Origin: Entoloma clypeatum
Lineage: Eukaryota > Basidiomycota > Agaricomycetes > Agaricales > Entolomataceae
Length of the DNA stretch: 64,000 nt
Reading direction: 5' to 3'
Assembly (NCBI GenBank): GCA_963565915.1
Contig: OY751489.1
Coordinates: forward strand, 3,472,001 to 3,536,000
The notes under the pieces are model-generated. The model worked only from the letters and a program-made list of their open reading frames with translations. It ran no database searches and was not told the origin of the DNA. Positions 1-10,606 of this stretch are shown here, piece by piece. Numbering within the stretch: position 1 is the first letter of the stretch; the number at the start of each line of letters is the position of its first letter. Position numbers and translations under genes: made by a program.

Positions 1-390
1 GTTATCAGAAGATTGATTAGGACGCTCACATCGAGACGTCCCAGAGCCGCATCACCACGTCTTACTCAAAGCAGCAGATCTACGCCCACTTCACCACCAA
101 CGAGCAACAGACCAAGTACAACCATTGGGCACGAAACAAGAGACTTGACCCCTTCTCACGACCAACAGACGTGCAGGAACAGAGATTCCTTAGAGATCTA
201 CAGAGGAAATACCCCGAACGTTTTGCCACCGATTCCGCCGACGAGTCCCCTGACGAATTTACTTTTGACTCCGCGCAGTCAGATATCGAACAGATGCCTA
301 GAACAGGGACTAATTTTCAACCCCTACCTGTATCCCGAACCCCATCTTCATCCCAACAACCCGACACCTCTCCTACTCCGCAGGTTCTAG
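1..390 (+). pseudogene. Gag N-terminal reading frame (partial), G1 copy 1
   Basis: Open frame running in from the window edge and ending at the stop at 388-390. In the complete copy on the minus strand (59494-60273) the same frame starts just after the LTR and carries a charged, Arg/Glu-rich N-terminal gag region. From about position 21 onward a second frame (the capsid/zinc-knuckle frame) overlaps it. Both copies switch frame in the same interval, so this arrangement predates their amplification. Which of the two overlapping frames is translated between 21 and 390 cannot be decided here. Confidence 0.5.
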
Positions 391-1256
391 ACATGGCAGA
401 AGCACCAACAGTGCAAACGATGGATACATCCAAGATCATCAAAGATCCTGGGATGTTCAAAGACAGACACACCTTTGACGAGTGGTGGAAAGCCACCAAA
501 TTATACATCAGGTTCCAGAAGGGCCTGTCCGACGATCAGAAGATCCTGGCGGTGTTATCCCGCATTCTGGAAGGGTCTGGTAAACACTGGGCCAGCAACA
601 AGTTAGACGATCTTGCCACCGATGGCGAGAACATCACCTGGTTAGGATTCTCAGACGACATCGCTACGCGATTCTCTATTGCCAACAAGTCGGCAGCGGC
701 CAAGGCGAGACTGGAAGTCCTGAAACAGGAGAAACGCACCATCGACGAATTCTTGGACGAATTCGAAGAGCTCTTGAAGCTGTCAAACCTTGGCGAAGAA
801 ACTGGGAAATACATCCTGGAAAAGAACGTCAACCGCAGAATTTCTGAACAAGTGGCTAGCGATGGCAAGACGTACACTGATTACGCAAAGGAGATCCGAA
901 ACAAGGGACGACAGATGGAGGGACATGCATTAGTCATCCGAGGGGGTGGCGACACACGCACCGGATCGGGCACCACTTATGGTGGTCAAGGCAAAGCCAT
1001 GGAGATCGACAAAGCAGGAGTAGCCCGTTGCTACAACTGTCAGCGCTTTGGTCACCTTGCCAAAGACTGCAAAGCCCCAAAGAAGAAAGATGGTCGTAAG
1101 TGTTTCAACTGCGACCAAGAAGGACATATCGCGCGCAACTGCCGCAAGCCGAAGAAGAACTCTGGAAAGATTAGGAAGGTGTCTGATGGAGATACTGATG
1201 ATGAAACCATCACCATAGAGACCGATGAGAAGGATTTTCCCGAAGGGTCCGATTAA
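21..1256 (+). CDS. gag: Gag (capsid and zinc-knuckle part), G1 copy 1
   Basis: Structural polyprotein that packages element RNA. The frame opens after a TAG at 18-20; the first usable initiators inside it are a GTG at 171 and the ATG at 393, so the true start is probably upstream in the other frame. Retrotransposon gag region around codons for KDRHTFDEWW and the following helical segment (about 450-900). Two CCHC zinc knuckles lie near the C-terminus at about 1030-1145 (CYNCQRFGHLAKDC and CFNCDQEGHIARNC), followed by a basic then acidic tail. It ends with codons for KDFPEGSD and TAA. Pol is in the -1 frame relative to gag. No stop interrupts this copy, whereas the minus-strand copy has one. 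Confidence 0.85.
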   Translation, partial: DAHIETSQSRITTSYSKQQIYAHFTTNEQQTKYNHWARNKRLDPFSRPTDVQEQRFLRDLQRKYPERFATDSADESPDEFTFDSAQSDIEQMPRTGTNFQPLPVSRTPSSSQQPDTSPTPQVLDMAEAPTVQTMDTSKIIKDPGMFKDRHTFDEWWKATKLYIRFQKGLSDDQKILAVLSRILEGSGKHWASNKLDDLATDGENITWLGFSDDIATRFSIANKSAAAKARLEVLKQEKRTIDEFLDEFEELLKLSNLGEETGKYILEKNVNRRISEQVASDGKTYTDYAKEIRNKGRQMEGHALVIRGGGDTRTGSGTTYGGQGKAMEIDKAGVARCYNCQRFGHLAKDCKAPKKKDGRKCFNCDQEGHIARNCRKPKKNSGKIRKVSDGDTDDETITIETDEKDFPEGSD

Positions 1257-1399
1257 ACGACGCTAAGTCGCGACCCTTATCCATTAAACGAACTCGCTTG
1301 CCTGGTGCAGTTACAGACAATATAACTTATGTTATCCCTGCAAAGCGAGCCGTTGCGTCAACTAAGATTGTCAAGGGAGATAAACCTCCGAAACGATGA

Positions 1400-4300
1400 G
1401 AGATCAAGCTGCAAGCTCAGATCAAAACACGACGAGGACCAAAGGCCATTCGACCCGAGGTTGATAGCGGATGTGAACGCACATGTATCCATCCCAGAAT
1501 AGTACGCGAACAGAACCTTCCCACATGTGGAATAAAGCCCATATCAATCCTAAATGCGGATGGATCGCCGAACCGACAACAGAAAGCAGAAAAACTTGCC
1601 GAAGTCAAGCTGGACTTAGGAACACACCAGGAAACCATGGAAGCAATGGTATTGGACATTGGGAGAATGGACATGCTTTTGGGACATGACTGGTTGGTAC
1701 ACCACAACCCCACAATCAATTGGACGACCGGCGCTGTAACATTCAACCGGTGCCCATCAACATGTCAAACCAAACACTCGGATTTCAGGGTTAACCTTAA
1801 TGGTCGCAAACATCGGGTTCACATGGTGGAAGTACGAGACAAGGACGCACCCAAGAAATCGGATCAGAAATGGAAGCCCGGAGACCCCATATTGGAAGCA
1901 GTTACTCCCACACCACCTCCCACAACCAAACGACCCTCATACGTTGAACGTTTTGCCCATCTCTTTGAAAAAGAAAACTTTGACAAGATCCCAAAGGAAA
2001 GAGAATGGGACCACGGCATCGAACTTACACCGGACGCACCAAAGGAGCTAGGAGGAAACACATATCCTATGACCCAAAAGGAGCAAGAAGAACTGGATGA
2101 ATTCATCGATGAAGGCCTGGCAACCGGAAAGATCCGACCATCCAAATCCCCTTATGCATCACCCTGCTTCTTCATTAACAAGAAAGACGGTTCCAAACGA
2201 TTGGTACAGGATTATCGCACGGTCAATAAATTCACGGTTAAGGACAAATTCCCACTCCCACGCATCAGCGACCTCTTGGATGTATTGAAGGACGCAGTCT
2301 ACTTCAACAAAATGGACATCATGTGGGGATACAATAACGTGCGGATTAAGAAGGGTGACGAATGGAAAGCCGCCTTCCTGACCAGCCGAGGATTGTTTGA
2401 ACCATTGGTCATGTTTTTCGGTCTCTGCAACTCCCCGGGAACGTTCTCGCGGATGATGGCCAGCCTATTCAGGGATCAGATCCGTCGGCGCATCTGTGTG
2501 ATTTACATGGATGACATAGTGGTTATTGGTAAAACCAAGGAAGAACTCGCCCGGAACACCGAAGAGATCTTGCAGATTCTGTCAGACAATGACCTGTTCC
2601 TAAAGGAGAAGAAGTGTCTTTGGGAAGTAACGAAATGCCCCATATTGGGATATGTCGTTGGAGAAGGACGTGTTGAGATGGAAACCGAAAAGGTGGACAC
2701 AATCCGGAACTGGCGAGTACCCACATCAAAAAAGGAAGTCCAGAGGTTCCTGGGATTTGCCAATTTTTATCGACGCTTCATTGAAGGATACTCAAACATC
2801 GCAAAGCCACTTACAACACTTACGGGGAATACAGCATTCACATGGGGACCAGCGGCGCAAGAAGCATTTGAAGGTCTCATACGGGCAATCACAACGGCAC
2901 CAGTCTTGGCATTGCCCAAACCGGACGGACAGTTCAGGGTCAAAACCGATGCATCGGGTTATGCGATTGGAGCGGTACTTTCACAGAAACAAGACGACAA
3001 GTGGCATCCTATCGCGTTCTTGTCGCGGACCATGTCCGCGGCCGAACAGAATTACGAGATATATGACAAGGAACTCTTGGCAGTCATGGAAGCACTGAAG
3101 GACTGGCGACATTATCTACTTGAAGCCAAGGAACGTTTCGAGATCTTAACCGATCACAAAAACCTGGAGTATTTCCGGCGTCCTCAGGACCTAAACCAAC
3201 GACAGAGGCGCTGGAAGATGAAGTTACAAGATTATGACTTCGAATTGCGACATGTACCTGGGAAGACAAACGCGAAAGCAGACATCCTGTCACGTTTACC
3301 CTGGTATGAGACGGAACTCGAGCCGCAGGACAGCGACCAAATGCTCAAGGAGGGACTATTTTTAAAATGATTGGAATCAGAAGATGTGATACAAATGGAG
3401 ATGTTCATGGAGGAACAATTCTTTGAAGGGGGTGAAACATCTGATTCCATCAAAATCGGAAACATCACAACCATCGAAAACCCATGGATCGCACGCATCA
3501 AGGCCTCGAATCGCATGGAGACAGAAGTAGCCCAGGGTCTGAAGAAGAATCCTCACTGGTACCAGCAGGAAAATGGCATCACCTACGCAGGAGAACGAGT
3601 CTATGTTCCACCAGACCCACAATTGCCCCAAGAACTGATGTTTGAAGCGCACGACGCACCAGTGGCTGGACATCCAGGACAATATCGAACACATGAACTC
3701 CTCACTCGCACCTACTGGTGGCCCACCATCCTACATGACGTAAAGAAGTATGTGAAAGGGTGTGACACCTGTCAACGTAACAAGATCAGCCGCCAAAGGA
3801 GACATGCCCCTCTACACCCTAACGCCGCGCCAAGTCATCCATGGGAAGACATAGGGATTGACGTCGTGGGACCGATACCAGAGTCTGATGGAAAGGATGC
3901 GATCCTGGTCATCACGGATAGACATTCGAAGATGCTTCATCTCATTCCGACAACCGTGGAATTATCGGCTGAAGGATTAGCCAAGATCTATCGGGATCAG
4001 ATATGGAAGCTCCATGGAATCCCCAAGAAAATCATCAGTGACAGAGGACCACAGTTCGCCGCGAAGTTCATGGAGATACTTTGCCGCATGTTAGGGATCA
4101 AAAGGAATCTGTCCACCGCATACCATCCACAGACGGATGGACAAGCCGAACGATCGCATCAGGAAACAGAAGCGTTCTTACGAAACTTTGTTAACCATCT
4201 GCAAGATGATTGGGCTGAATGGATCGCAATCGCCGAATTCCAGTACAATGACAAAGAACATCAGGCGACGAAGCACACACCATTCTATCTCAACTATGGC

Positions 4301-4906
4301 TTACATCCTTGGAAGGGAGAACTTGTGTTGGAAGACACCAACCCGGCTGCCAACAGCTTCTTGGAAAAACTCAAACAAGCACGAGAAGAAGCCAATGCAG
4401 CACTGAAACAGGCACAGGATCAGATGAAGAAGACAGTTGATACACGACGGAGTCCGTCTCGGGACTACCGCATCGGAGACAAGGTGTGGCTGGAAGGGAC
4501 TAACATCAGGACTAACCGTCCCTCGAAGAAGCTTGACGCACTCCGACATGGACCATTCAAGGTCCTAGAGAAGAAAGGAGCTAGCGCGTACCTTCTTGAT
4601 CTTCCGAAAACTTGGAAAATGATTCACCCGGTGTTCAACGAGACCCTGTTGTCACCTTACGAAACCCCGAAGTACGCCATCCAGAAGAAGAAACCAGCCC
4701 CTGATCCGATCATCGTCGAAGGACGAGAAGAGTATCATGTGTCCACAATCCTAGACTCTCGAAAGTTCCGTGGAAAGATCCAGTACCTCGTCCAGTGGGA
4801 AGGATATGGCCCAGAAGAGAACACATGGGAACCTCGAGCTAATGTTCAGAACGCTCAAGATTTGATTCGTGATTTTCATCGGCAAAATCCATCGCGTCCA
4901 CGATAA
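1400..4906 (+). pseudogene. pol: Pol polyprotein with one internal stop, G1 copy 1
   Basis: Aspartic protease (VDSGCERTC near 1461-1490), reverse transcriptase (YMDD near 2500-2520), RNase H ([13 protein letters not shown] and LTDHKNLEYF), integrase with H-H-C-C zinc site ([11 protein letters not shown] to CDTCQRNK) and D-D-E core ([23 protein letters not shown]), then a C-terminal chromodomain ([20 protein letters not shown]). One TGA at 3368-3370 splits it between RNase H and integrase. The other full copy has CGA (Arg) there, so a single C-to-T change explains it. The frame also meets a TGA at 1397-1399 that is shared by both copies. Upstream of that the same frame stays open back to the end of gag. 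Confidence 0.92.
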
Positions 4907-5023
4907 AAGATAAACCGCAAAAATCCATTTTCCATACCGATTTCTGTCACATCGAGTTCCCTGCTCCAACTCTTCTCGCCCAACACGCCGTTCTTCTTAT
5001 ACTTTTTGAACCTCATCTCCACC

Positions 5024-5389
5024 ATGTCCAACATCACCACCTCCACCGACGCTTCCGACATCAACCCCACCATTACCACCCTCATTGGCGAAGCGCTCTC
5101 CATGCGCGACCAGATCCATGCGCTTGAAACCTCCGTCGCCGACATCCTCCACCGACAGATGCACATTCGTCTCCACACCCTATCCGACTTGCCAACCACT
5201 CCCACCGCTGAGGAAAAACTTATCCTCAAAAATTATACCAACACCCTTGCCGTCGAAAATCGACGCCTTTGCCTCGCCGTTCGAGGTTTAGAGTTTGCCA
5301 CGGCGGTAAACGACGAACTGATAAAGGACTGGGGCAACCGAGCTGATCCTACCTGGACCGACCCAAACGGCAACGATGGATGGGAGTAG
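5024..5389 (+). CDS. Third ORF of G1 element (unknown function), copy 1
   Basis: A 121-codon sense-strand ORF between the chromodomain stop and the 3' LTR, with ATG in a CACCATGTC context. I do not recognise the family. The protein begins MSNITTS, has a Thr/Ser-rich head and a probable helical or coiled-coil stretch (MRDQIHALETSVADILHRQM), then an HTLSDLPTTPTAEE segment, a second charged helix (ENRRLCLAVRGLEFATAVND) and an acidic Trp-rich tail. No signal peptide or membrane segment is visible, so it is unlikely to be an envelope. Homologous ORFs sit at the same place at 8355-8657 and 54493-54858. Confidence 0.65.
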   Translation: MSNITTSTDASDINPTITTLIGEALSMRDQIHALETSVADILHRQMHIRLHTLSDLPTTPTAEEKLILKNYTNTLAVENRRLCLAVRGLEFATAVNDELIKDWGNRADPTWTDPNGNDGWE

Positions 5390-5426
5390 GTAGTCTGTGA
5401 GGACACAGACCTTGAGGAGAGGAACA

Positions 5427-5796
5427 TGTTACAGACTAACGACTACGGACATATACGCTTACTTTTTCACTTTTACTCATCGGCCCCCGCTTACACATAT
5501 CGTATTATACTTTATTTCCTTTAGTATACTTCGCTCCCGCGCTGACTCGCTTTCCGCAGCTGTCTGACTCATTCCGCAGTCAGCTTACTCATTAGTACAT
5601 AGCCTTCCGCAGTCGCCTTACTCATGTGCACTGCCTTCCGCAGTTACTGACTCATTCGCTACCGCTCATAGTCAGTACCATATAAACCTCATGTACCATA
5701 GCTACATTCCTTAGATTTAGCAATCACATTGCTCTTCGCCTTTCCATCTTCCTGCATACTCTGCCCGAACCTTGGAACGGTTTGTTACGCATAACA
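5427..5796 (+). repeat. 3' LTR of G1 copy 1 (370 bp)
   Basis: Begins TGTTACAG and ends GCATAACA. It is preceded by a purine-rich tract (about 5412-5426, polypurine tract). It has a TATA box (TATAAA, 5681-5686) and, 32 nt downstream, the sequence AGATTTAGCAA (5713-5723), which is complementary to the element's own primer site as seen in the minus-strand copy. U3 contains imperfect repeats of a TTCCGCAGT..ACTCAT unit, including two TGACTCA motifs (5565-5571, 5648-5654). Confidence 0.93.
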
Positions 5797-5861
5797 TGAG
5801 TATTCTCACGGCTCTACTCACGTTTACCTGCGGGTAACTGGGACTCGTGCTATGTCTTACC

Positions 5862-8232
5862 CACAACCAAACAACCCTCATACATTGATTGGTTTGCTCA
5901 TCTCTTTGAGAAGGAGAACTTTGGCAAGATTCCAAAGGAAAGGGAATGGGACCATGGTATCGAACTTACACCGGACACACCAAAGGAACTAGGGGGAAAT
6001 ACATATCCCATGACACAAAAGGAACAAGAGGAATTGGACACATTCATTGATGAGGGTCTAGCAACTGGAAAGATCTGCCCGTCCAAATCCCCCTATGCCT
6101 CCCCTTGCGTCTTCATCAACAAGAAGGATGGTTCCAAATGATTGGTACAAGATTACCACATGGTCAACAAATTTACGGGTAAAGACAAGTTTCCACTCCC
6201 GCACGTCTCCGATCTCTTGGATGTGTTGAAAGATGCAGTCTACTTCAATAAGATGGACATCATGTGGGGCTACAACAACGTCCGGATCAAGGAAGGTGAT
6301 GAATGCAAGGCTGCCTTCCTCACTAGTCGAGGATTGTTTGAACCATTGGTCATGTTTTTTGGCCTTTGCAACTCCCCAGGAACATTCTCTTGGACGATGG
6401 CTAGCCTATTTCGGGACCAGATCCGGCAACACATTTGTGTGATTTACATGGATGACATTGTGGTTATCAGTAAAGCCAAGAAAGAACTTGTGCAAAACAC
6501 CAGAGAAATTCTACAGATTCTATCGGACAATGACTTGTTCCTGAAGGAAAAGAAGTGTTTCTGGGAAGTAATGAAATGTCCTATATTGGGATATGTCATT
6601 GGTGAGGGATGTGTCAAGATGGAAACCAAGAAGGTGGATATGATCCAAAACTGGTGAGCACCCACATCAAAAAAGGAAGTCCAGAAGTTTCTTGGGTTTG
6701 CTAACTTCTATCGACACTTCATTGAAGGGTACTCAAACATTGCGAAATCTTCCACCATGCTCACAGGTGGCACTACGTTTACTTGGGGACCAACGGAACA
6801 GAAGGCATTTGAAGGAAGGCCTCATACAGGCAATCACATCAGCACCAGTCTTGGCATTACCAAAACCAGATGGGCAGTTCAGGGTCGAAACTGATGCATC
6901 GGGCTATGCAATTGGAGTGGTACTTTCTCAGAAACAGGACAACAAATGGCACCCTATTGTGTTCTTGTCGCCGATCATGTCTGCAGCTGAACAGAACTAC
7001 GAGATATATGACAAGGAGCTCTTGGCAGTTATGGAAGCATTGAAAGAAAGGTGAATACATATCCCATGTGTAGTTCTATTACTTCAAAACTTGATGTTTC
7101 ATGAAATGTGATCATATCATATTTTTTTTGACATTAACCTAAGTTAACAAATTTAACTGGTTAATTTTGTCAAATAACCTAGAATAACTGGTTAAAACCA
7201 GTTTTAACCATACCTCAACTGTTTGTCTCAAAATTTGACTGGTTAATAAATGTTTAGTTAAGGTTAAGGCCTTCCAGGATAGATTCTTAACTCAGTCAAG
7301 TCAGGTTAATAAATTTTGAGGCCATTAATTTAACTTAATGTGACTTTGAAACACTAATCATCAGTGACAGGGGACCACAGTTTGCCGCGAAGTTCATGGA
7401 GATACTTTGCTGCATGCTAGGGATCAAAAGGAATCTGTCCAGCACATACCATCCACAGACTGATGGACAGGCCGAATGATCACATCAGGAAACAGAAGTG
7501 TTCTTACAAAACTTCACCAATCACCTGCAAGATGATTGGGCAGAATGGATCGCAATTGCAGAATTCCAGTACAATGACAAAGAACATCAGGCGACAAAGC
7601 ACACACCATTCTACCTCAACTATGGTTTACATCCTTGGAAAGGGGAACTTGTATTGGAAGACACCAACCTGGCTGCCAACAACTTTCTGAAGAGACTCAA
7701 ACAGGCATGAGAAGAAGCCAATGCAGCGCTGAAACAGTCACAGGATCAGATGAGGGAAACAGTTGACACATGATAAAGTCCATCTCAGAACTATCACATT
7801 GGAGACAAGGTGTGGCTGGAAGGGACTAACATCAGGACCGACCATCCCTCAAAGAATCTTGACACACTCCGACATGGACCATTCAAAGTCCTGGAGAAGA
7901 AAGGAGCTAGCACATACCTCCTTGATCCTCCAAAGACATGGAAGATGATTCACCCTGTATTCAATGAGACCCTGTTGTCACCATATGAAACTCCGAAGTA
8001 TGCCATCCAGAAGAAGAAACCAGCCCCTGATCCAATCATTGTTGAAGGACAAGAAGAGTACCATGTTTCCATGATCCTGGACTCTCGGAAATTCCATGGT
8101 AAGATCCAGTACCTCGTCCAATGGAAAGGGTATGGCCCAGAAGAAAATACATGGGAACCTCGGACTAATGTCCAGAACGCTCAAGAATTGATCCAGGATT
8201 TCCATCGGCAGAATCCATCTGCCCATGATAAA
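5862..8232 (+). pseudogene. pol: Degenerate pol, G1 copy 2
   Basis: Reverse transcriptase is recognisable from 5862 to 6657 (YMDDIVVI present; a TGA at 6139-6141 interrupts just before the VQDYHMVNKF segment). It continues after a TGA near 6655 into the RNase H region to about 7054. After the AT-rich replacement, integrase resumes at about 7356 ([11 protein letters not shown]) with stops near 7478, 7708 and 7772, and ends with a chromodomain (about 7990-8232). Many substitutions are C-to-T or G-to-A relative to copy 1. Not functional. Confidence 0.88.
7055..7355. repeat. AT-rich insertion/replacement in G1 copy 2, MITE-like
   Basis: About 300 bp of AT-rich sequence with repeated and inverted TTAACTGGTTAA / GGTTAAAACCAG motifs. 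Its right end reads TTTGAAACACTA, matching the TAGTGTTT-type terminus of the hAT-like MITEs elsewhere in the window. No matching left terminus or target duplication was found, so it may be a truncated MITE plus a deletion of the host element. Confidence 0.45.
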
Positions 8233-8354
8233 AGCATCAGACCAAGACCCATCACCACATCAATCTCATCAGTTAACCAATCCACCGAGTTCCCCGCTCC
8301 AGTTATTTGCCCAACATATCATTCTTCTTCTATCTCTCCAACATTCTAGCCACC

Positions 8355-8657
8355 ATGTCTAACACCACCTCCCACACTGAAGACACCAATGCCACCATTA
8401 CCACCCTTATGGATGAGACACTCTTCATGAAAGACCAGATCCATGCCCTCGAAACCTCCCTCGCCAACATTCTCCATTGGCAAATGTACATACGCCTTCA
8501 CACCTTATCCAATCTCCCTGCTTCCCCCACCTATGAAGAAAAACAGATCCTCCAGAAGTACACTGGGACTCTCAAGGTCAAAAATCGACGCATTTGCCTG
8601 GCAATCCACGGCCTCAACTATGCTGTTGCAATGAATGAAGAGTTGGTAAATGACTGA
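8355..8657 (+). CDS. Third ORF of G1 element, copy 2 (shortened)
   Basis: A 100-codon homologue of the ORF at 5024-5389, again with a CACCATGTC start context. The central helices align closely (KDQIHALETSLANILHWQM; LHTLSNLP). The stop TGA at 8655-8657 falls where the other copies have a Trp codon (KDW), so the tail is lost. The neighbouring pol is riddled with stops while most of this ORF is still open, though at about 300 nt this could be chance. Confidence 0.55.
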   Translation: MSNTTSHTEDTNATITTLMDETLFMKDQIHALETSLANILHWQMYIRLHTLSNLPASPTYEEKQILQKYTGTLKVKNRRICLAIHGLNYAVAMNEELVND

Positions 8658-8745
8658 GACATCAAAACCAACCTCAATTGGACCAACCCCAACAACAGTA
8701 AAGGATGGTGACTCTGTGAGGACACAGAGCTTGAGGAGGGGAACA

Positions 8746-9117
8746 TGTTACGGACTATATGTTACATTGATGACCTTGTCATTCTTTTTACTCATTGGCC
8801 CGTCTCGGCCCCCTCTTACTTATTCACTATAACACAGCATCTCCTTTCTCTTAGTTCGCTCCCACACTGACTCACCTTCTGCAGTAGTATTACTCACTCC
8901 GCAATTAGCTTACTCATTGTACATAGCATTCTGCAGTTGCCTTACTCATGTGCACTGCCTTCCGTAGTACTGACTTATCTGCTATCGCCTATAGTCAGTA
9001 CCTATATAAACCCCTTGTACTATAGCTAGATTCCTTAGATTTAGCAATAACATTGCTCCTCGCTTCCACTTCCTGCATACTCTGCCTGAACCTTGGAATG
9101 GTTTGTTAAGCATAACA
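8746..9117 (+). repeat. 3' LTR of G1 copy 2 (372 bp)
   Basis: Starts TGTTACGG and ends GCATAACA. It keeps the TATA box (TATATAAACC) and the TTAGATTTAGCAA transcript-start motif found in copy 1. It is followed by CCGAC, the expected target duplication. Confidence 0.9.
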
Positions 9118-9147
9118 CCGACCCCTCTCCAACTGTCGCTGTCACCT

Positions 9148-9451
9148 CCTATTGAACGAATTCCACTCCTATAGATCTTTCATCTATAGCGTCATGTGCT
9201 CAATCCCATGACATACAAATAATGTACAAATAAGTAGACTAGTATATAAGACTGTCCTTATTCTCTGTGCAATATAACGCTCTTACCAAGTAACCCCCAC
9301 CTGCAAACACCTCTCAAGGTTAGTAGTAGGTTTTACCTCTATCGTAGAATACACGTTCTGTAGCGCGTAGCACAGAGTACTACTGGACTGCACGATGACC
9401 CATCCACTGTGATCATCTCCAGTGTTGATGAGATCGTATGCTGTTCCAACA
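9148..9451 (+). repeat. 5' LTR of copia A
   Basis: Aligns along its length with 14811-15114. The first bases have drifted from the expected TGTT start (reads CCTATTGAAC), but the right edge CTGTTCCAACA is intact and abuts the primer binding site. Confidence 0.88.
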
Positions 9452-9465
9452 GGTTATGAGCCCTG
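9452..9465 (+). promoter_or_regulatory. Copia A primer binding site, initiator tRNA-Met half-molecule type
   Basis: GGTTATGAGCCCTG immediately follows the 5' LTR. It is the reverse complement of the anticodon stem-loop region of fungal initiator tRNA-Met (CAGGGCTCATAACC, as in yeast), not of a tRNA 3' end. This is the half-tRNA priming mode known for Drosophila copia and yeast Ty5. Confidence 0.8.
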
Positions 9466-9710
9466 AGACTCGCCATTGCGCTCATCGCTGGCAGTCTTAG
9501 TAGACTCGATGCCGCTACATCATGAACACGATAGATCAAGTGCACCTCGATCTGTACATACAACATTAATGATTATGTGGATGTTTAATCCCACATCATC
9601 GTGTAGCGCGATGATGCTGTGTCTCTGTTTCATCTAAGATCCAGCAATTTGACATGTGACTGACACATTCTATTTCCAGTCTTTTGCACTCTCACCCTTT
9701 GCATCAAAAC

Positions 9711-10606
9711 ATGTCTTCTTTTGATTACAAATCCGCTGTCATCAAAATGACCAGCTCTAACTGGAAGGAGTGGAGCGATAAGATGACAGGGTTTTTACAG
9801 TTTGAAGGAACCTGGATGCTCGTATCCAGGGACTGGATACAGCCAACCTCCCTGACAACCGCTTCGACGTCTGAACAACAAAAGGAGTTCCGTGAGTGGA
9901 AGGAGAAAGACTTGAAAGCATGCGGTGTGATCATCTTGAATCTGTAAAGCATGAGGTTACAGCATTCCAGACTTTGAAAGAGGTTTGGGATCAGCTAAAA
10001 ACTCTCTTTGAGAACAAAGGCTCCAACAAGATGTTCAAGGACTTTGCCTTGACTCTCGATTGGCACCTGTCTGGTGGTGACCCCCATCCGGAATTCTCTA
10101 AATTCCATGATCTCTTGGCACGCCTCGACGGGCACAAGATCCCCTTCACTCCTAAATTGCAAGGGATGCTTGCTGTGCACCGTCTACCTCCCAAGTGGAA
10201 ACATCTTGGTTCGCATCTGGCCAAAGAATGGAAGTTAGATACTTTCAAACTTACCGATGTTGAAAAGATCGTAACCACTGAGTACATGCACGTACAAGCT
10301 GAAGCACAACTTCCGGCTGCCAACAAGATCTCAAGCGGAAAGGACAGGAACCCCGCTGGCGCAATGGTCCAGGACCTGCTGATGCTTCTGGGTCAAACCA
10401 GAATTTTGGCAAACCTCATCAACAGAACAAAGGAAAAGGAAAGGCAAAAGAGACACTGTCAAACAACTCCAGTGATCAAAACAAGAAGCAGCTGTTTGTA
10501 CCCAAAAAAGAAGGGTCGTGGAGTTGGAAAAAGGCCCAGCATGCCCAAGAGGCTGCTGCAGGCGACACCGCCTGCTGCTCTCATATTGCCTCATCGGCAA
10601 TGACTA
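9711..10606 (+). pseudogene. gag: Copia A gag, frameshifted
   Basis: ATG at 9711 opens a copia gag (SSFDYKSAVIKMTSSNWKEW). The frame is lost near 9943 and continues in another frame from about 9896 (VWDQLKTLFENKG, the conserved UBN2/gag segment) to a stop at 10603. The basic stretch near 10430-10560 is the former nucleocapsid region; no intact CCHC knuckle is visible. Confidence 0.75.

Larger units (their letters stand above)
1..5801 (+). mobile_element. Ty3/gypsy chromovirus, family G1 copy 1 (5' end outside window)
   Basis: Chromodomain-bearing LTR retrotransposon entering from the left edge. The order gag, protease, RT, RNase H, integrase, chromodomain, small third ORF, 3' LTR is seen directly. 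The 3' LTR ends at 5796 and the next five bases (TGAGT) should be the target duplication, whose partner lies outside the window. It is nearly identical in protein to the minus-strand copy at 54086-60652. It is inactivated by one stop codon in pol. Placement with Tf1/sushi-like chromoviruses rests on the chromodomain and the self-priming signature. Confidence 0.93.
5797..9117 (+). mobile_element. Ty3/gypsy family G1 copy 2, decayed and 5'-truncated
   Basis: A more diverged relative of copy 1. Homology begins near 5862 (just before the TTKRPSY-equivalent region downstream of protease) and runs to the LTR end at 9117. Bases 5797-5861 show no coding match. The part equivalent to RNase H C-terminus through integrase N-terminus (about 3105-4010 of copy 1) is missing and replaced by about 300 bp of AT-rich DNA. 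Because copy 1 lies directly upstream, copy 1 may have inserted into this copy; its outer part would then lie beyond the window. Confidence 0.85.

Noticed and set aside
5024..5389. Envelope protein for the G1 third ORF
   Set aside because: Position fits, but it is only 121 residues with no signal peptide, membrane span or glycoprotein cysteines.
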